Position numbers and translations under genes: made by a program. From positions 310,001 to 374,000 of the forward strand of contig JADJFE010000001.1 in the NCBI GenBank assembly GCA_016708725.1: DNA of 64,000 bases. Reading direction: 5' to 3'. Shown in pieces: positions 44,697 through 53,193 of this stretch; within the stretch, counting starts at the first letter, position 1, and each line of letters opens with the position of its first letter. The notes under the pieces were generated by a model. The model searched no databases. It worked only from the letters and a program-made list of their open reading frames with translations, and was not told the DNA's origin. Source of the DNA: Candidatus Aalborgicola bjergmarkensis (GTDB taxonomy: Bacteria > Pseudomonadota > Gammaproteobacteria > Burkholderiales > Burkholderiaceae_C).

Positions 44697-46325
44697 CTAA
44701 AATGGGACATCCGGCCAGACGTTCCCCGAACAGTTTTGGGAACGATTCGCGCCACGGGATCGCGCCGTGGAATTCCAGATAGGACACACTCCCGGACTTG
44801 CGAGCGGGAGAGGTGGCGGGGCGGTTTTATGCGCCCCACACCGGAAATGCGCTACATGCGCCGCTTTGAGACTTGTCCTGACCTTCGACCAGAACGACCA
44901 CACATGCTTGGCCCGATTCCTTGCAGGTAGGGCGAAGGTGACATGGCCGCCGTTGCGTGTTGGCACGACGGCCTCACGCACGGTCGGACGTTCGGACAAT
45001 CCCAATCCTCGACGGGCGATGGCGTAAGCCGCGCCCTGATGTACTGAAATGCCTTTTGCCTGGGCGAAATTGACCGCCCCGATTACCGACGTATACGCCG
45101 GATTCACTTCGATGACTTCGATGCCAGCGCGAAATGCCGCCGCTTTGATGCTTGAAGCTATCTTGTTACAGGCAAAGGACGAAATCATGCGGGCCTGCTT
45201 TGGATTCGTGGTTTCCAGTTCGGCCTTTTTCTTCTGGAAGTTCAGCGTCTCCAGAACAATTGGCTTGCCCGCAGCCTGTGCCTGGGCTGCAAGGGCTACC
45301 GCAGCATCCCCAATGAGCGCTTTGGCCTGGTCTTGTGTCTTGCCGTAGGTAACCAGATCAATTCGCCGTGCGCCAATCAGGTTACCGAAACGATCCATTT
45401 CCGACACAGCCAGATGGTCGGCATTGACATCAACGCCAATGGCCCCAAGTTCTTGCCGGGATACCTGCTTGACTGGCCTTGCTTCGACACTGACGAAGAT
45501 ACGCCAACCTTTATCGTCGCGCACGAAGCGGTAACTCAGCGCCGTCCCGATCCGTTTGACGCTTGGCTTGCCGTCCTTGGTTTGCGTGTGAATACGCTGA
45601 CTGGTGCCCAGCGCTGCAATGATTTGCTCATGTCCATAGGCGAAGCGAATGCCGGTGATATTCAGATACTTGCCGCTCGTCGTCATTGCATTGGGCAAGC
45701 GCAGTTGCAAATTCAGCGTGCCATCTTGCGCTAGTGTTGCCTGACAGCCTTGGCATCCTGCCGTTTCATCCTGACTGCCCAGGACAAAGAACTGGCTCGA
45801 CCGCTCCCGCTGCCAGTCAGCCTTCCATTCGTCATGATCGGCATAACCATTGGCTTGAAGGTCGAACTGCGCATGAAACAGTTTCTTGCTGCCAAAGCAC
45901 AGACGCACGATTCCGGTTTCCTGATCGGATTTCAGCGCCACAAGCCGGTCTTGTAACGCCGTCAACCGCCGTTTCTTCTGGTGCAACTTGTTGGAGCCGG
46001 GCGCATTTTTCTCCAATTTTGCGACAACCTTGGCAGCTTTACGGATACGCTTCCCGGTTTCGGCAATCAGTTCGGGGCGACGTTCCTTGATTGAGTCGAT
46101 CTTGCCTTCAAGTCCTATGCGCATCGCGTTGAACTGGCGTGCAGTTATGTCGAACTCAGGCAGAAATTCGCGTTTGAGGTCATTGACTGCGCCACCGGCC
46201 TGCATAGCGGCAAACAGGCTGCGCTCTGCGCAACCGTACAGTTCTGCATAAGCATCAAGCGCCAAAACCTGCGCAGCATCGAGCACAGGTCGTGTTTGGT
46301 AGGTAAAGATGGGGCGCTCACTCAT
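44697..46325 (-). CDS. tnpB: TnpB-like protein of the IS607 element
   Basis: 542 residues from ATG 46325, which overlaps the end of tnpA. RuvC-like motifs are seen at LGAIGVDVNADHLAVSEMDR (first Asp) and AGKPIVLETLNFQKKKAELE (Glu). The C-terminal region has VIEVNPAYTSVIGAVNFAQA KGISVHQGAAYAIARR, with no CxxC zinc finger and no evident third catalytic Asp in the usual place. That variant exists among TnpB-like families, and it may not cleave DNA as classic TnpB does. A guide RNA, if any, would overlap the 3' end and left element end. Confidence 0.8.
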   Translation of the reverse strand: MSERPIFTYQTRPVLDAAQVLALDAYAELYGCAERSLFAAMQAGGAVNDLKREFLPEFDITARQFNAMRIGLEGKIDSIKERRPELIAETGKRIRKAAKVVAKLEKNAPGSNKLHQKKRRLTALQDRLVALKSDQETGIVRLCFGSKKLFHAQFDLQANGYADHDEWKADWQRERSSQFFVLGSQDETAGCQGCQATLAQDGTLNLQLRLPNAMTTSGKYLNITGIRFAYGHEQIIAALGTSQRIHTQTKDGKPSVKRIGTALSYRFVRDDKGWRIFVSVEARPVKQVSRQELGAIGVDVNADHLAVSEMDRFGNLIGARRIDLVTYGKTQDQAKALIGDAAVALAAQAQAAGKPIVLETLNFQKKKAELETTNPKQARMISSFACNKIASSIKAAAFRAGIEVIEVNPAYTSVIGAVNFAQAKGISVHQGAAYAIARRGLGLSERPTVREAVVPTRNGGHVTFALPARNRAKHVWSFWSKVRTSLKAAHVAHFRCGAHKTAPPPLPLASPGVCPIWNSTARSRGANRSQNCSGNVWPDVPF

Positions 46326-46885
46326 GCGATGCCTCCTGCATAGCATTGAGCGCCTTCTGCGCCCGGTTCTTGGCTGAACGCTTGCCGTACAGTCTGGCGC
46401 ACATCGAAACAATCACTTCGTGCAGGTCGCGCACAATGTCGTCGGTCACTTCCTCGGATTCCACAACAAGCACTTTGCGACCTTGTGCCGCCAGCGCCGA
46501 TTCAACGTATTCAAAACCGAAACGCATGAGTCGATCCCGGTGCTCGACCAGGATGGTTTGTGCTGTAGTGCTGGACAGGAGTCGCATCATGCCCTTGCGG
46601 TGTCCATTCAGGCCGGAGCCGACTTCCTTGACCGCATCAACGATGATCATTTTGTTGGCAACGGCATATTCCGTCAGGCGTGCTAACTGACGGTCAAGGT
46701 CGTTTTTGGTCGCCACTGGAAACTCTGGCATAAAGTGCTACGCCATTGGCTTGGGGCTTGGCATCCACAACCACCGTGCCGGTGGCTAGCTGGTACGCAG
46801 GAACAGGCAGTGTCTTGGCCTTCCACATGCGCCATGCAGTTCTGTAGCTGATACCTTGCAGTTCGGCCCATACGCTGAGTTTCAT
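46318..46885 (-). pseudogene. tnpA: IS607 TnpA serine recombinase, frameshifted in an A run
   Basis: Starts at ATG 46885 with a MerR-like helix-turn-helix (SVWAELQGISYRTAWRMWKA). It reaches the catalytic serine in ALYARVSSGDQK and then goes out of frame. The other frame continues NDLDRQLARLTEYAVANKMI, VDAVKEVGSGLNGHRKGMMR and LVEHRDRLMRFGFEYVESAL to TGA at 46318. The break is at GACCAAAAACGACC (about 46702): one more A would join the halves. It could be a real loss, a programmed shift or a base-calling error. Confidence 0.8.
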
Positions 46886-46944
46886 GTATGAATGATAGTA
46901 CGTTTGTGTACATTTGCCTATATTTTATTTAGCTGTTGGCAGCC

Positions 46945-47263
46945 CTTTCACGAACGCTTTGGCTACTACGCCCAAGGCGTCGGGCCTGAAACCGCCGTGT
47001 TGCCAGCCGGTTGGCAAAGTCGCCTGGTGCGGCTGCAAAACCCCAACACAGACCTGAAAATTGGTTGGTGTCTTGATGCACACGACCTCGCCGCCTCCAA
47101 ACTCGTTGCCGGGCGTGAAAAGGACTGGCCTTTTGTGGCCGCCATGCTCGGTCACCAACTCATCAACAAGATCGAATTATTGCAACGTTTGCACAACACA
47201 CCGCTTCCAGATGGGCGGCTTGAGCGTCTTGTTCAATGGGTGAATTCCGTAGCATCTGGCTGA
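46945..47263 (+). pseudogene. DUF6036-type nucleotidyltransferase, 3' half
   Basis: FHERFGYYAQGVGPETAVLP AGW, then RLVRLQNPNTDLKIGWCLDA HDLAASKLVAGREKDW and LLQRLHNTPLPDGRLERLVQ. The CLDAHDLAASKL stretch is typical of this nucleotidyltransferase family. Separated from its 5' half (44457-44667) by the IS607 element. Confidence 0.82.
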
Positions 47264-47372
47264 CTTGCATCACCTGTGACGTATCCAGCAACAAGGCGCA
47301 AAAAGGCATTGGCCTCATTTCCATGACCGACGTGCTAGCGCATTACGTCAGCGGCTAGGCTAGTTTACGTTT
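47264..47372. other. Short region with a possible gene tail
   Basis: The frame ISMTDVLAHYVSG-stop ends at 47358 and looks like the C-terminus of a protein, but nothing upstream supports a gene. The 12-bp word CTAGTTTACGTT at 47361 repeats at 49199. Confidence 0.3.
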
Positions 47373-49198
47373 GATTCGTCCAAACTTACCCTAAGTTTTT
47401 CCCCAACTTTTGGCCCCCTGTAACCACCCGCCGCCGAGGGGAAGTGCGTCAAATAATTTCTTCAACGACGAAAAACAAAATGTACCGAAATCGCTTAACG
47501 GTGCATTGGGAAACTTTGCGCTGATGGCAGGCAAATCGCTTACAGATATAGATTGGGCGGGAGGTTCTGACCAAGATTCAGTATCCGGGATGAGGACAAG
47601 GTGGCGTCGTCCAGGATTGTTCCAAGGTTTCCAAACTCCCTGGATTTGGCAATACATCTCGACGTTGTTTGCTCAACGAATCTACACATCCGATCACCTC
47701 TTTATGTTTCGCAACCGTGATATCAACAACATCTTGCGCATCCTGTTTCGTCAATGTTCCGCACAGTGCTGGTAGGTGAAAAGCGATTCGATCAGCATCC
47801 TTCACTTGCCCCATTCCCAGTCGCTTGCCTACACCAAACAGTGATTCAAGGACATCGGTGCTGATGGGCAAACCCGTTTGATTCAACCCCAGCCTATTGG
47901 CAATTTCCAACTGTGACTTTGCCCAATCAGTAAAACCGATTCGTATCGAAGAGGATGCGGGCATGACCTCAATCAACTTCTGACATTGCGCGTAGGTTGC
48001 AAGGTTCAACCCCTCTTGTTTGAGGATTTTTTGACATGCCAGCATCGACTTTGCATCGCGAAGGAATCGTTTGATAAACGGCTCACACTCGGGCAATTGA
48101 TCCAAGCTTGCTCTTAATTTCGCTAACATCGGTGCGTCTTCAGCCTGGTTTTGCGGCACATGTTTGAGCAGTTTGTCCGCCCATTCGACCAAACGGTGCA
48201 AGTTCATAAAGCGGGCTTTGGTCGAGACCTTCGGAGGTGCAAGGCATGCCAAGATCGTCTGTTTGAGTTTCTTGGACACTTGGCCGCAGGCTGTGATGAA
48301 GGTGTTAAACAACGGATCCTCTGCATATTCGTGCTTGAAAAGATTGGCAACCATATGGGAGAGATCGTCGATGCACTCAAGGGATGTCCCTTGTTCATTC
48401 AACAAGCGGATGGCCTTTTCAAGATCGGTTCCGCCGTCTTTGAGGAAAGCAGCGGGAAAAATCCCACTTTGGCAAATACTTTGCGTAAAAATTCGGCAAT
48501 CGTTTCGCCATTCCAGGATTCCTCAACAGCGGTGGCGACACACTGAACATCCGCCAATCCTGGCGCATACTCATTTTGTTCATGGTGCCTGAGATTCAAT
48601 GCCAGTACGCTGAGTATCTTCCCCGAGCCCAGTCCTATGCTGATATCAATAAGCCAAACCGTTTGCATTGCACCTCCAGCAGCGTTGCCAAGGGATTGGA
48701 CGAACGTTTGCATTTTTGCGATGGATAGACGGGATACATAGTTGCTGACCGTTTGTGGACAAGGTGTCTTCAGCAGACCAAGGTAGGGGGGCAAGCACGG
48801 CCAACACTCTTGCAATTGCACGGAATCCGATTCGTGCTGAGAGGAACAAGCACAAAACAAGGAAAACAACATCCACTTTGTTTTGGATGCACGCTACTGC
48901 TTGCTTGCCTTGTTTCGCCAATTCAGCTTTGGCTGCCTTGGCCTCCCCTTTAAATTTATCTCGTTCTTTTTTTAGTCGCCGGATTTCTTTACGAATCGCA
49001 CGCACTTTGGTGGCACGATCAATCGCTTTTTTTTCCAAACCTCTCGACTCTTGTGCAGCTTTGACTTTTCACTCATGATGATGTTCCAGTAACAATACGA
49101 GAGATCATAAAACGAAGAACGACGTTTTCTTGTTCGGGCAAGTAGGGCCATTTCTTGGGGGAAAGAAATTGGTTATTTTGAAGCATTTTTGGACAGCC
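47373..49198. mobile_element. Decayed insertion sequence between 12-bp direct repeats
   Basis: CTAGTTTACGTT stands at 47361-47372 and again at 49199-49210, outside the element. Imperfect inverted ends: AGTTTTTCCCCAACTTTTGG near 47394 and, complemented, TTTCTTTCCCCCAAG near 49155. It contains a leftward transposase broken into three frames. IS family not identified. Confidence 0.6.
47578..49038 (-). pseudogene. Transposase of the decayed IS, two frameshifts
   Basis: Three consecutive reverse frames. 49038 to about 48760: RKEIRRLKKERDKFKGEAKA A coiled start, then VFLVLCLFLSARIGFRAIAR. 48790 to 48405: TVSNYVSRLSIAKMQTFVQS, VWLIDISIGLGSGKILSVLA LNLR with Asp of a DDE-like core. 48405 to 47578: MVANLFKHEYAEDPLFNTFI TACGQV, STDVLESLFGVGKRLGMGQV KDADR with a late Glu. 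Total length about 480 residues. The layout suits a DDE transposase of an unclassified (ISNCY-like) group. Confidence 0.65.
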
Positions 49199-49231
49199 TA
49201 GTTTACGTTCTGTACAGCCGGTTTTTAAGGC

Positions 49232-49274
49232 AAATCCGGCTGTAAGCCTTGCTGGATAAGCGGGATGCGCTATT
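49232..49274. repeat. R1-type right arm, partial
   Basis: AAGGCAAATCCGGCTGTAAG, then CTTGCTGGATAAGCGGG, then GCGCTATTT. Half of the inverted-repeat element, left arm missing. Confidence 0.6.
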
Positions 49275-49411
49275 TATTGGGCCGGTGACCACGCGCAAGC
49301 ACATGCTCTTCAAAAAAACAGGGGTTGTCAGCAGCGGTATCCTGGGTTCAACTCTGGCTTATGCGCCAGACAAGGGTTTCTTTGTAAAGTAGATATCCGA
49401 ATCGCTTCTGC

Positions 49412-49624
49412 GTGCTGCAGGGCCAGGCTGGATTGCGTTCCTGGTCGGGCTCCATGTTTGAGTACCTGATGCCGGGGCTGGTCGTTGCCGAGCCCGCTGG
49501 CAGTGTACTGGCCGACGCCTGCACCATGGCGCTGCGCGAACAAGTGGCGTTTGCCAACGCACTGCACGTTCCGTGGGGCATTTCCGAGTCGGTGTACGCT
49601 GCGCGCGACTCCTCGCTGGCGTAA
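49412..49624 (+). pseudogene. Glucan-synthase glucoamylase-domain fragment
   Basis: LRSWSGSMFEYLMPGLVVAE PAGSVLADACTMALREQVAF ANALHVPWGISESVYAARDS matches the glucoamylase (PF10091-type) domain that lies just upstream of GH94 in NdvB proteins: SWSGTMFEYLMP, VPWGISES, ARD. About 70 codons only, open on both sides into unrelated sequence. It likely comes from the same parent gene as the GH94 copies, but it is 6 kb away and not followed by GH94 sequence. Confidence 0.7.
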
Positions 49625-49661
49625 AAAAAGGGGTCTTAAAAAAAGGGGTCTGACCCCTTTA

Positions 49662-49760
49662 ATTAATGGGCAGCAAACCCGCCATGATGACCACTACCGT
49701 CATCATCTTGGGTCGAACCCGCTCCACGGCGCCTTCCATCACGGCTGCGTAAAGATCAGC
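49662..49760 (-). pseudogene. Fragment of a CzcA/CusA-type heavy-metal RND pump
   Basis: Reverse strand AVMEGAVERVRPKMMTVVVI MAGLLPI matches the membrane segment of metal RND efflux pumps (RPKMMT and GLLPI motifs). Only about 30 codons. It is next to a hairpin AAAGGGGTCTGACCCCTTT (49650-49662). Confidence 0.6.
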
Positions 49761-49926
49761 GACACCCGGCTGCCGGGCTTCTGTACGGGCCCTTATGTGA
49801 TGTGCGCAAGCAGATACTGAAGTGATAGCAACCGGTTTGCTTGGGAACAGCCACGTTGGCACTGGGTTCTAAATCGGTTTTTATTCCAGCCCGACCCATT
49901 TCACCTAATTTTTGTGTAGATATTTT

Positions 49927-49942
49927 GTACCCTATAAGGTAC
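49927..49942. promoter_or_regulatory. Palindromic operator upstream of the second higBA pair
   Basis: GTACCCTATAAGGTAC, a perfect 5-bp-arm palindrome over a TATAA box, 10 bases before the toxin start at 49953. The position fits HigA autorepression. Confidence 0.55.
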
Positions 49943-49952
49943 GATATAACGC

Positions 49953-50309
49953 ATGTCTTCAACGAGAAAAATACCGGCAATCTTTTATCGATCTTCCAGC
50001 GGCGACGAACCAGTGCGCGAATGGTTGAAGTCACTCGATAAGGCAGATCGGCAAGTCATAGGTGAGGACATCGCCTATGTTCAGTACAAATGGCCTATTG
50101 GCAAACCTCGGGTTGATCACTTGCGTGGTGCAATCTGGGAAGTACGCAGCAAGATTGGCAACCGGATTGCACGGGTATTGTTCGCCGTTGAAGAGTCTGA
50201 AATGATTTTGTTGCACGCATTTGTCAAGAAAACCCAGCAGACGAACCCTAACGATATTGAATTGGCAACCAAACGCCTGAAGGAGTGGAAAAATGGCAAA
50301 AGCGACTAA
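49953..50309 (+). CDS. HigB-like toxin (Gp49-like, RelE/ParE superfamily)
   Basis: 118 residues: IFYRSSSGDEPVREWLKSLD KADRQVIGEDI, LRGAIWEVRSKIGNRIARVL FAVEESEMILLHAFVKKTQQ TNPNDIELATKRLKEW. The strand order, WEVRS and FVKKTQQT are typical of Gp49-like HigB toxins. It overlaps the antitoxin gene by 17 bases. Complete and intact within a decayed neighbourhood. Confidence 0.88.
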   Translation: MSSTRKIPAIFYRSSSGDEPVREWLKSLDKADRQVIGEDIAYVQYKWPIGKPRVDHLRGAIWEVRSKIGNRIARVLFAVEESEMILLHAFVKKTQQTNPNDIELATKRLKEWKNGKSD

Positions 50310-50601
50310 AGTAAACCCACACGCGGGTAGCAGTTTTGATGATTTTCTCAAAGAGGATGGCATCTTTGAAGAAGTACAGGCCCGCGCACTGAAGCGGGCG
50401 CTGGCTGAACAGTTGGATGAAGCCATGAAAAGCGGCAAACTCAGCAAAGTCAACATGGCGCAGCGTATGGCCACCAGCCGCTCTCAACTGAACCGTGTGC
50501 TTGATCCAAGCAACTTATCCATCCAACTCGATACATTAATCAAAGCAGCGAGTGCGGTCGGTAGAACAGTCGAGATTCGGTTGAGGCCGGCTTGCAAGTG
50601 A
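50293..50601 (+). CDS. HigA-like antitoxin (XRE family)
   Basis: 102 residues: SSFDDFLKEDGIFEEVQARA LKRALAEQLDEAMKSGKLSK, then helix-turn-helix NMAQRMATSRSQLNRVLDPS and LDTLIKAASAVGRTVEIRL. This is the usual partner of Gp49-like toxins. Start inside the toxin gene. Confidence 0.87.
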   Translation: MAKATKVNPHAGSSFDDFLKEDGIFEEVQARALKRALAEQLDEAMKSGKLSKVNMAQRMATSRSQLNRVLDPSNLSIQLDTLIKAASAVGRTVEIRLRPACK

Positions 50602-50636
50602 AATCAGGGCGTGGGCCATATTGACATCGATTACGC

Positions 50637-50768
50637 TGCAGAACGGCTCCACGGGGGCTGGAGGCTTATTTGATGCCTTATTTGTGGCCAAAAAGATGCC
50701 ACAAAGGCTTGCAAGAGGGTTTCGCATCGCAGTTTTTGCATGTGTAATATCACGGGCAATATGAAATT
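50637..50768. repeat. Repeat R2, divergent inverted copy c
   Basis: Complement reads TTTCATATTGCCCGTGATAT, CAAGCCTTTGTGGCATC and CAGCCCCCGTGGA, matching 7977-8132 with many differences. It directly follows higA and borders a truncated toxin gene. Confidence 0.7.
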
Positions 50769-50830
50769 CCAGCGCAAAGCCACCAGCAGCCCCTCTCCCC
50801 AGCCCTCTCCCCGCTGGGGCGAGGGAGCTA

Positions 50831-50894
50831 AATTGCTGTCGAGCTTGCCCCACTCTTTCAGGGCATCTTCCAGAAAGCCAAGCTCAAAGCGCAT
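50831..50894 (-). pseudogene. RelE/StbE-type toxin, only the first ~20 codons left
   Basis: MRFELGFLEDALKEWGKLDS is the canonical start of RelE/StbE toxins. At about 50835 the frame runs into a CCCTCTCC-type palindrome and then R2 copy c. The toxin is therefore cut off and inactive. Start overlaps the antitoxin stop region. Confidence 0.65.
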
Positions 50895-51132
50895 CGAGCG
50901 TGACCTTGATGACCGACTGGCCTTCGCGGGCATTGGCGATGGCGTTCAATTCCAGGTCTTCGAGCTTGTCCATCAGCGCCTCATAGGCTTTTGCTGGCAC
51001 ACAGTAGAAGGCTGGCTCGTTCCGATTGAGGATCGCCACCGGGAAACCTTCACCCGCAGCGACCGTGCCCATCGGGTTTTTCTTCAGTTCGGAAACGCTT
51101 GCGGAGGTTTGTGCGAGTATTAGATTCACCAT
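50884..51132 (-). CDS. Phd/YefM-type antitoxin, orphaned
   Basis: 82 residues: TSASVSELKKNPMGTVAAGE GFPVAILNRNEPAFYCVPAK AYEALMDKLEDLEL is the Phd/YefM (StbD-like) DNA-binding fold. The C-terminus ANAREGQSVIKVTLDAL overlaps the start of the truncated RelE-type toxin. The gene is intact but lacks a working toxin. Confidence 0.82.
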   Translation of the reverse strand: MVNLILAQTSASVSELKKNPMGTVAAGEGFPVAILNRNEPAFYCVPAKAYEALMDKLEDLELNAIANAREGQSVIKVTLDAL

Positions 51133-51149
51133 GATCCACCAATCGAGTC

Positions 51150-52525
51150 ATTGACATCCTCCCCTGCCTGAATGCAGTGGATTCCTACGGTGCTAAACAT
51201 GAGCTACCTCACGCCTAGTCACTTCGGTGGGTTCCTGCTTCGCAGAGGCAGCGCGTTTCGGTCTTGCGACCTTGGCACGTCTGACAATCTCTCCACAGGC
51301 TGCAACGCGGTATCCCCGCGCCAATACATTCATCGCGCCGACCACATCGGCGTTTTCCTCGTGCCCACAGTCCACGCACACAAACAGAGCCTGCGTTTTC
51401 CGGTTCTCTTTGGCTACAAAGCCACAGGCCGGACAGGTCTGGCTGGTGTAGTGCGCAGGTACTGGAATGAGTATCCCGCCGTTCCAGTTGAGCTTGTACT
51501 CCAGTTGGCGGCGAAACTCGAACCAGCCTTGATCGAGGATGGCTTTGTTCAGCCCCGACTTCTGAGCTACGTTTTTACCCGGTGCTTCGGTAGTTCCTGC
51601 GCTCGACTTGCTCATGTTGCGTACCTGCAAATCCTCAATAGCGACCAAGCGAAAGTTTTTGCTGATCTTTGTTGTTTCTTTGTGCAGGAAGTCTTTGCGG
51701 GCGTTACCGATACGGGTGTGGATTTTCTGAACTTTTCTTCTGGCTTTGTGCCAGTTCTTGCTGAATTTAACCTTACGACACATGCGCCTTTGGTACTTTT
51801 TAAGACGACGCTCGTGCTTCTTGAAGCTGTCCAGCGGCTCGATGTGCGTGCCATCGCTCATGGTTGCGAACCGAACAACGCCCACGTCAATGCCAATGGC
51901 ACTGGTGGCTGTTGGCACGGGTTGCAGGACTGAGCGCTCAATCTGGATACTTGCGAACCACTTGCCACCAGACTGACTGACCGTGATGTTTTTGGCCGTG
52001 CCAAGTATGCCCCGGCTGTTGCGGTAGCGAACCCATCCCAGCTTTGGCAGCTTAATGCGGCTGTTGGCTTGGTCGATCTCGAAACCTTGCGGGAAACGGA
52101 AACTGTCGCCCCTGCCTTTTTTCTTACGGCACGGGAAGCCAGCACGTTTCTCAAAGAAGTTCTTGTAGGCCCTATCCGCATCTTTAAGTGCCTGTTGCAA
52201 GATTTGGGAAGGCGGCTCCTTGAGCCATTCTTTTCTTTCTTCCATTCGGGAAGGCGGTTTGCCATATCCACGTAGCCGATGTACTTTCCACCAGACTCGT
52301 GATTGGCCTTTTGAATATCCAAAGCCCGGTTGTAGACAAACCGACGTGCCCCGGCAAAGCGGCACATGTCTTGCTCCTGCTCGCCGTTTGGCATCAACTC
52401 AAATTTGAAGGCTTGGAGGCGTTTCATACTGTAATTTTAACCATGTTCAAGACGTACATCCGCTACAAGGACAGCTTCGCTGTCCGCGCTCTGCATCCCC
52501 GCCCTGAAGGACGGGGTTTTCCGCG
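51150..52525. mobile_element. IS200/IS605-type element with tnpB only
   Basis: A hairpin at the right of the element (CCCCGCCCTGAAGGACGGGG, about 52498-52517) and a CATCCTCCCCTGCCTGAATG stem at about 51155-51185 resemble the subterminal hairpins of IS605-type ends. Only tnpB is present; there is no TnpA Y1 transposase. Confidence 0.65.
51193..52427 (-). pseudogene. tnpB: IS605-type TnpB, frameshifted near its N-terminus
   Basis: Start MKRLQAFKFELMPNGEQEQD MCRFAGARRFVYN at 52427. The frame breaks near 52233 after LPEWKKE and goes on in the next frame with EWLKEPPSQILQQALKDADR. RuvC Asp is in SAIGIDVGVVRFATMSDG and Glu in FRLVAIEDLQVRNMSKSS. The zinc finger is CPACGF...CVDCG, and the last Asp is in ENADVVGAMNVLARG. 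Apart from the one-base shift in an AAGAAAGAAAAG run, all catalytic parts are present, so a sequence error is possible. Confidence 0.8.
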
Positions 52526-52583
52526 CAAGACTGATAAAAGGGCTAATTGCCGCATGTGCCACGGGGACTACAGACCGGTTTGG

Positions 52584-52883
52584 CTATGCACCCAGGAACT
52601 CCCGGCGCATAACGGCATTCACCCGCGTCTGCCAGCCTTTGCCGGTGGCTTTGGCGGCATCCAGCACATCAGGATCAAGCCGGATGGTGGTGGACACCTT
52701 GGGGTTGGCTTTGACCGATCCTACCGGTCTACCCGCTGCCCTGGCCTTGTACCCGGCAATCATCTCAGGCGTATGCACGCGACCAAATTCACCGCGTTTT
52801 GCCTGGTCAATAGAGCGCAAAAGTGCCTCTTCAAACTCGCGTATTTCCGGGTCTGGATGGGGTTGGAATTTTTCGTCATACAT
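52584..52883 (-). CDS. BrnA-like antitoxin
   Basis: 99 residues from ATG 52883 (MYDEKFQPHPDPEIREFEEA LLRSIDQAKRGE). The C-terminal part KVSTTIRLDPDVLDAAKATG KGWQTRVNAVMRREFL is the BrnA_antitoxin ribbon-helix-helix segment. It overlaps the upstream toxin gene by eight bases. Antitoxins of this family bind and repress their own promoter. Confidence 0.82.
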   Translation of the reverse strand: MYDEKFQPHPDPEIREFEEALLRSIDQAKRGEFGRVHTPEMIAGYKARAAGRPVGSVKANPKVSTTIRLDPDVLDAAKATGKGWQTRVNAVMRREFLGA

Positions 52884-53187
52884 CGTATTTCTCCTTGATT
52901 TTGAGCAGCGTTTCAGGACGAACGTTGTCAAACTTGGCCTTTGCGTACACCAGCAACAAAACAATGTCTCCATTGGCAAGGCGGTTGTAATAAATCACTC
53001 GTGCGCCACCTCGCCTACCCATTCCCTGACGCGACCAGCGCACCTTGCGCAGTGGGCCAGCACCGGGTATCACGTCCCCTGCCAGCGGGTTGGCACTGAT
53101 AAAGGTGACGAACTCGCTGCACTCTTCGTCATTCCAAACATCAGCAGACCAGGCAATGAAGTCATCTGTTTCGGTTACTGTGTACAT
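52876..53187 (-). CDS. RelE/HigB-type toxin (COG4737-like)
   Basis: 103 residues: TETDDFIAWSADVWNDEECS EFVTFISANPLAGDVIPGAG, then LRKVRWSRQGMGRRGGARVI YYNRLANGDIVLLLVYAKAK F. The KVRW and GGARVIYY motifs mark the HigB2/RelE subgroup that inhibits translation by mRNA cleavage. The toxin gene precedes its antitoxin. A perfect 18-bp inverted repeat sits just upstream of the start (53194-53242). Confidence 0.85.
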   Translation of the reverse strand: MYTVTETDDFIAWSADVWNDEECSEFVTFISANPLAGDVIPGAGPLRKVRWSRQGMGRRGGARVIYYNRLANGDIVLLLVYAKAKFDNVRPETLLKIKEKYDV

Positions 53188-53193
53188 GGATAT

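Larger units (their letters stand above)
44665..46943. mobile_element. IS607-type insertion element
   Basis: Leftward tnpA (serine recombinase with MerR-like start) and tnpB, inserted inside the nucleotidyltransferase gene. The left end starts CGTTCCTAAAACCATAGAC, also found alone at 53249 and 61204. There are no obvious terminal inverted repeats or target duplication, as usual for IS607. Confidence 0.8.

Noticed and set aside
51193..52427. Two separate genes at the frameshifted tnpB
   Set aside because: The two frames together give one continuous TnpB with all motifs in order; the shift lies in an AAGAAAGAAAAG run.
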